Source: Candidatus Gastranaerophilales bacterium (GTDB lineage: Bacteria > Cyanobacteriota > Vampirovibrionia > Gastranaerophilales > Gastranaerophilaceae). From it: a DNA stretch of 64,000 nucleotides. The DNA is taken from NCBI GenBank assembly GCA_910587245.1, contig CAJULX010000001.1, positions 56,371-120,370 of the forward strand. Reading direction: 5' to 3'. Position 1 is the first letter of the stretch; each line of letters begins with the position of its first letter. This document shows, piece after piece, positions 60,663 to 64,000 of the stretch. The position numbers and the translations under genes are program-made. The notes under the pieces were generated by a model. It was not told where the DNA came from. It made no database searches and was given only the letters and a program-made list of their open reading frames with translations.

Positions 60663-62507
60663 TCATTCCACCGTTACGGATTTTGCAAGGTTTCTGGGCT
60701 GGTCTACATCTTTTCCTAAATATTCAGAGATATGATAGGCTAAAAGCTGCAATACAACTATATTTAAAGCGGGTGATACGATATCGGGAATTTCAGGGAT
60801 TATCACCGTATCATCAAATAAATTTTTATGTTTTTCGTCTATAAAGTTTGTAACGCCGATAAGCTTTGCCTGTCTTGCTTTTGCTTCTTCACAGTTTGAT
60901 AAAACTTTATCATAAACAATGCCTTTATTTAAAACGGCAAGAACCGGCATGGTTTCATCAAGCATAGCGATGGGCCCGTGTTTTAATTCGCCTGCAGGAT
61001 AGCCTGTAGCGTTGATATAGCTTATTTCTTTAAGCTTTAAAGCGCCTTCAAGTGCTGTCGGGTAATTAATTCCGCGTGCAATAAAAATGAAATTTTTAAA
61101 GCTTGAGTATTTTTTTGCAATGTTTTCAATATTTTTTGTGTCGTTTAAAATTGTTTCAAGTTTGCTTGGCAGGGTTAAAAGCTCTTTTTTAATTTCTTTT
61201 ACAAGATTATTTTCTTTTGCACCGATATTTTCCGCCGTATAAATTGCAAGCAGATAAAGGCTTAAAAGCTGCGCCATATAAGATTTTGTAGCCGCAACAG
61301 ATACCTCGATTCCTGCATTTATCGGAAGCAGACTGTCTGCAAGCCTTGCCATTGCGCTGTCTTTTCTGTTTGTAATAATTAAAATGTGAGAATTTTTTTC
61401 TTTAGCCTGTTTGATTGCGGTTATTGTATCTGCGGTTTCGCCCGATTGAGATATGCCTATTACAAGAGTATTTTTATCCGCTATTGTGTTTCTGTAAATA
61501 TATTCGCTCGATGCTTCAACATCAACAGGGATTCCTGTTAATTCTTCAAAAATATATTTGCCTACAAGTCCCGCATGGAGCGATGTTCCGCAGGCAATGA
61601 TTTGAATTCTGTTAATTTTTGTAAGTTCTTCTTTACTTAACTTTACATCATCCAAAACCACAGCTAAATCTTCGCTTTTGATTTTATCAATAAGGATATT
61701 TCTTACCACATCGGGCTGCTCATGGATTTCTTTGAGCATAAAATGCTTGTATCCCATTTTTGAAAGTGCAATGGGTTCAAACGGAAGATTTTCCACCTTA
61801 TTTGCAATTAAATTATCGTTTTCATCATAAATTTTTATAGAATCCGTTTTAATTTCGGCTACCTGATTATCGGATAAATAAATTGCCTTTTTTGTATATT
61901 CAATAATAGCGGGGATGTCAGATGCTATAAAGTTTTCGCCTTCGCCGACCCCTATAATTAAGGGCGCATTTTTTCTTGCAGCAATTATTCTATCCGGCAT
62001 TGATTTATGCGTAACACAGAAAGCATAGGCGCCTTTTAGCTTTTTAACGGCATTTTGTACAGCTTTTAATAAATCTTTTGTATCCGCAAATTCATGGGCT
62101 ATTAAATGCGCTGCAACCTCCGTATCTGTTTGAGAGAGGAATTTACAGCCTTTTTTTTCTAAATCGGGTTTTAAATCTTTATAATTTTCTATTATCCCGT
62201 TATGAACGATTGTAAGACTGCCGCAGTTGCAGTGATGCGGGTGGGCATTGATTTCCGTGGGGAGCCCGTGAGTTGCCCATCTTGTGTGGCCTATACCGAT
62301 ATTTGCGTTAATATTTTCTTCTTTTTCAAGCGAAAGAATTTCTTTAAGATTGCTTAATTTTCCGGGGGCTTTGTAGATGTGAGCGGTATTATCGGAGATT
62401 AAGGCAATGCCTGCCGAATCGTATCCTCTGTATTCAAGGTATGAAAGCCCTTTTAGGATTACATCCACAGCTCTTTTTTTGCCTATATATCCTACAATTC
62501 CGCACAT
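60663..62507 (-). CDS. glmS: Glucosamine-6-phosphate synthase
   Basis: 614 residues, standard for GlmS, which makes glucosamine-6-phosphate from fructose-6-phosphate and glutamine for peptidoglycan and LPS. Glutaminase domain with nucleophile Cys2 (CGIVGYIGKKRAVDVI), THGLPTEINAHPH, and two SIS domains (ACGTSLHAGLVGKYIFEEL, IGISQSGETADTI, ELKHGPIAML), ending DQPRNLAKSVTVE. The upstream region shows no glmS ribozyme that I can recognise. serC lies upstream on the same strand behind a terminator. Confidence 0.97.
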   Translation of the reverse strand: MCGIVGYIGKKRAVDVILKGLSYLEYRGYDSAGIALISDNTAHIYKAPGKLSNLKEILSLEKEENINANIGIGHTRWATHGLPTEINAHPHHCNCGSLTIVHNGIIENYKDLKPDLEKKGCKFLSQTDTEVAAHLIAHEFADTKDLLKAVQNAVKKLKGAYAFCVTHKSMPDRIIAARKNAPLIIGVGEGENFIASDIPAIIEYTKKAIYLSDNQVAEIKTDSIKIYDENDNLIANKVENLPFEPIALSKMGYKHFMLKEIHEQPDVVRNILIDKIKSEDLAVVLDDVKLSKEELTKINRIQIIACGTSLHAGLVGKYIFEELTGIPVDVEASSEYIYRNTIADKNTLVIGISQSGETADTITAIKQAKEKNSHILIITNRKDSAMARLADSLLPINAGIEVSVAATKSYMAQLLSLYLLAIYTAENIGAKENNLVKEIKKELLTLPSKLETILNDTKNIENIAKKYSSFKNFIFIARGINYPTALEGALKLKEISYINATGYPAGELKHGPIAMLDETMPVLAVLNKGIVYDKVLSNCEEAKARQAKLIGVTNFIDEKHKNLFDDTVIIPEIPDIVSPALNIVVLQLLAYHISEYLGKDVDQPRNLAKSVTVE

Positions 62508-62596
62508 AGTTTATTTTTTCCTGTTTTAACTTCCTCTTAATCCTTTAATTCTATTATGCATAATTTTTATTTGCAAATAAAGATTTGATAAAGATA

Positions 62597-62624
62597 CTAA
62601 AAGCCCGTAAAATCGGGCTTTTAG
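62597..62624 (-). terminator. Terminator between serC and glmS
   Basis: A perfect 11-bp stem CTAAAAGCCCG with its complement around TAAAAT, the arm itself providing TTTT; ends serC transcription. Confidence 0.8.
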
Positions 62625-62655
62625 GTTAACTTATGTTAAGCTTTGATATTTATTT

Positions 62656-63759
62656 TTAAGTGTTTTCCTGTTCAAATTTTTTCATAAATTGAACAAGGGC
62701 TTCAACCCCTTCAATCGGCATTGCATTGTAGATTGAAGCACGCATGCCGCCTACGGTTCTGTGGCCTTTAAGCTGTACAAGCCCTGCATTTTTGGCTTCT
62801 TCAATGAATTTTTTATCAAGTTCTTCATCGCCTGTTACAAAAGGAACATTCATTAAAGACCTTGAATCCTTTTCTACGGTGCCTTTAAAGAGTTTTGAAC
62901 CGTCAAGAAAATCGTATAAAATTTTTGCTTTCTTTTCGTTTAATTCTTTCATTTTTTCTAAGCCGCCAAGTTTGTTGAGCCATTTAAATACAAGACCGCA
63001 AATATAGATGCCGTAAGCCGGAGGGGTGTTATAAAGGCTGTCGTTATCAGCGTGGGTTTTGTATTTCAACATTGTGGGGCACCAGCTCGGAAGGTCTTCT
63101 CTTATAAGGTCTTCGCGGATTATAACAATTTGAACGCCCGCAGGGCCTACGTTTTTCTGTACTCCTGCATAAATTAAGCCGTATTTTGTAACATCAACGG
63201 GCTCTGATAAAAAGCAGCTTGACATATCCGATACAAGGATTTTGCCTTTTGTATTCGGCAAAGTGTGGAATTTTGTACCGTAAATTGTATTATTCTCGCA
63301 AATGTAGACATAGGCGGCATCTTCAGAAATCGGTAAATCCGAACAATCAGGAATATATGAAAAAGTTTTATCCTCTGATGTTGCCACTTTATTAATTTTG
63401 CCGTATTTTTGAGCCTCAGCATAAGCTTTTTTTGCCCACTGACCCGTTACAATATAGTCTGCAACCCCTGTGCCGTCTGCTTTTAAGAGGTTAATAGGCA
63501 CCATTGAAAACTGTAAATGCGCGCCGCCTTGCAAAAACAAAACTTTATAGTTATCGGGAATGTTCATTAATTCCCTTAAATCTTTTTCTGCGGTTTTTAT
63601 AATATTATCGTAGGTTTTAGACCTGTGAGACATCTCCATTACAGACATACCCGAATTTTGATAATTCATCATCTCGTCTGCTGCTTGTTTTAGCACTTCT
63701 TCGGGTAAAACCGCGGGTCCTGCGGAAAAATTGTAAACTCTGCCGTTTGCTTGTGTCAT
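62656..63759 (-). CDS. serC: Phosphoserine aminotransferase
   Basis: 367 residues of the class V aminotransferase that converts 3-phosphohydroxypyruvate to phosphoserine (also used in vitamin B6 synthesis). Seen: YNFSAGPAVLPEEVLKQAADEM, LFLQGGAHLQFSMVP, the PLP lysine in LIYAGVQKNVGPAGV, and GHRTVGGMRASIYNA at the C-terminus. AGGAG is present upstream of the ATG at 63759. The next gene upstream on this strand is mtnA. Confidence 0.96.
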   Translation of the reverse strand: MTQANGRVYNFSAGPAVLPEEVLKQAADEMMNYQNSGMSVMEMSHRSKTYDNIIKTAEKDLRELMNIPDNYKVLFLQGGAHLQFSMVPINLLKADGTGVADYIVTGQWAKKAYAEAQKYGKINKVATSEDKTFSYIPDCSDLPISEDAAYVYICENNTIYGTKFHTLPNTKGKILVSDMSSCFLSEPVDVTKYGLIYAGVQKNVGPAGVQIVIIREDLIREDLPSWCPTMLKYKTHADNDSLYNTPPAYGIYICGLVFKWLNKLGGLEKMKELNEKKAKILYDFLDGSKLFKGTVEKDSRSLMNVPFVTGDEELDKKFIEEAKNAGLVQLKGHRTVGGMRASIYNAMPIEGVEALVQFMKKFEQENT

Positions 63760-63824
63760 AATTTTATACTCCTATTTGTAATTATAATTATTATTTTAAT
63801 TTATATTTTAATCCTTGCTTGAAT

Positions 63825-64000
63825 TTATCTGCGTAATTTTTGTTCAAGTTCTTCAGGCTTAAAAATACCATCTTCCGTGATAATGCCTGCTATGAGTGAG
63901 TTATCGGTAACATCAAAGCTTGGGTTGATAATTTTTACTCCCTCCGCGCAAATTCTTTTTCCGTTTACCATTGTTACTTCTTCTTCATCCCGAAGTTCAA
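63825..64000 (-). CDS. mtnA: S-methyl-5-thioribose-1-phosphate isomerase, C-terminal fragment
   Basis: Partial: the window edge cuts the gene, leaving the last 58 codons. The translation includes GKRICAEGVKIINPSFDVTD followed by NSLIAGIITEDGIFKPEEL, the conserved C-terminus of the MtnA/eIF-2B-like isomerase of the methionine salvage pathway. Stop TAA at 63825-63827. It is on the same strand as serC with a 65-bp gap. Confidence 0.8.
   Translation of the reverse strand, partial: ELRDEEEVTMVNGKRICAEGVKIINPSFDVTDNSLIAGIITEDGIFKPEELEQKLRR

Overview
The window reads as chromosome of a Gram-negative, AT-rich, gut-type bacterium, most likely of the non-photosynthetic cyanobacterial class Vampirovibrionia/Melainabacteria (order Gastranaerophilales). 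The evidence is indirect. There is a lipid A and LPS-transport cluster (lptC-lptA-lpxI-lpxB). NIF-type nifS/nifU occur without nitrogenase. A sodium-pumping decarboxylase points to fermentative metabolism. Several lineage-type unknown proteins begin with short NFTG/AFKG motifs. The taxon is an inference from protein style; no rRNA is present.

Layout. 1-7.4 kb: a leftward type I restriction-modification operon (small protein, half-length HsdS, HsdM, RhuM, TIGR04141 protein, full HsdS, unknown protein), with no hsdR inside the window. 7.4-16.7 kb: an orphan secreted-scale unknown protein, an Fe-S aldo/keto reductase with larE, and a long leftward run: Tat-signal aldo/keto reductase, membrane polyferredoxin, tatA, tatC, unknown membrane protein, larB, larC. 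16.9-19.5 kb: a c-di-GMP EAL protein and a small secreted Cys protein. 19.7-29.4 kb: a ~9.7 kb genomic island inserted in the anticodon loop of an initiator tRNA-Met gene, bounded by 46-bp direct repeats, ending in a tyrosine integrase and carrying a NACHT-type STAND ATPase with a small membrane partner, an HhH-GPD DNA glycosylase with a divergent XRE regulator, a PDZ protein, a structured untranslated locus and a serine recombinase.

29.6-36.7 kb: LPS transport and lipid A synthesis, pgsA, trmL, nnrD, a tandem TonB-C protein and birA. 36.7-39.7 kb: oadA-oadB, the biotin-dependent sodium-translocating decarboxylase that birA would serve. 39.9-50.2 kb: a JAMM-like protein, tRNA-Arg with broken duplicate fragments, rmuC, ldcA, dnaX, a Nudix/NrtR-like protein, an XRE regulator, a TM2 protein, and a response regulator/histidine kinase/ORF6N/mrnC group. 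50.2-64 kb: lineage-type unknowns, nifU-nifS, argS, tRNA-Ile, a RelA/SpoT-domain protein, glmS, serC and the 3' end of mtnA.

The best candidates for undescribed biology are the two-gene NACHT plus membrane-peptide unit on the island, the structured RNA locus beside the recombinases, the ORF6N gene with duplicated palindromic operators feeding a sensor-less kinase, and a recurring promoter geometry in which a -10 box ends 6 nt before an ATG that has no Shine-Dalgarno, suggesting leaderless mRNAs.
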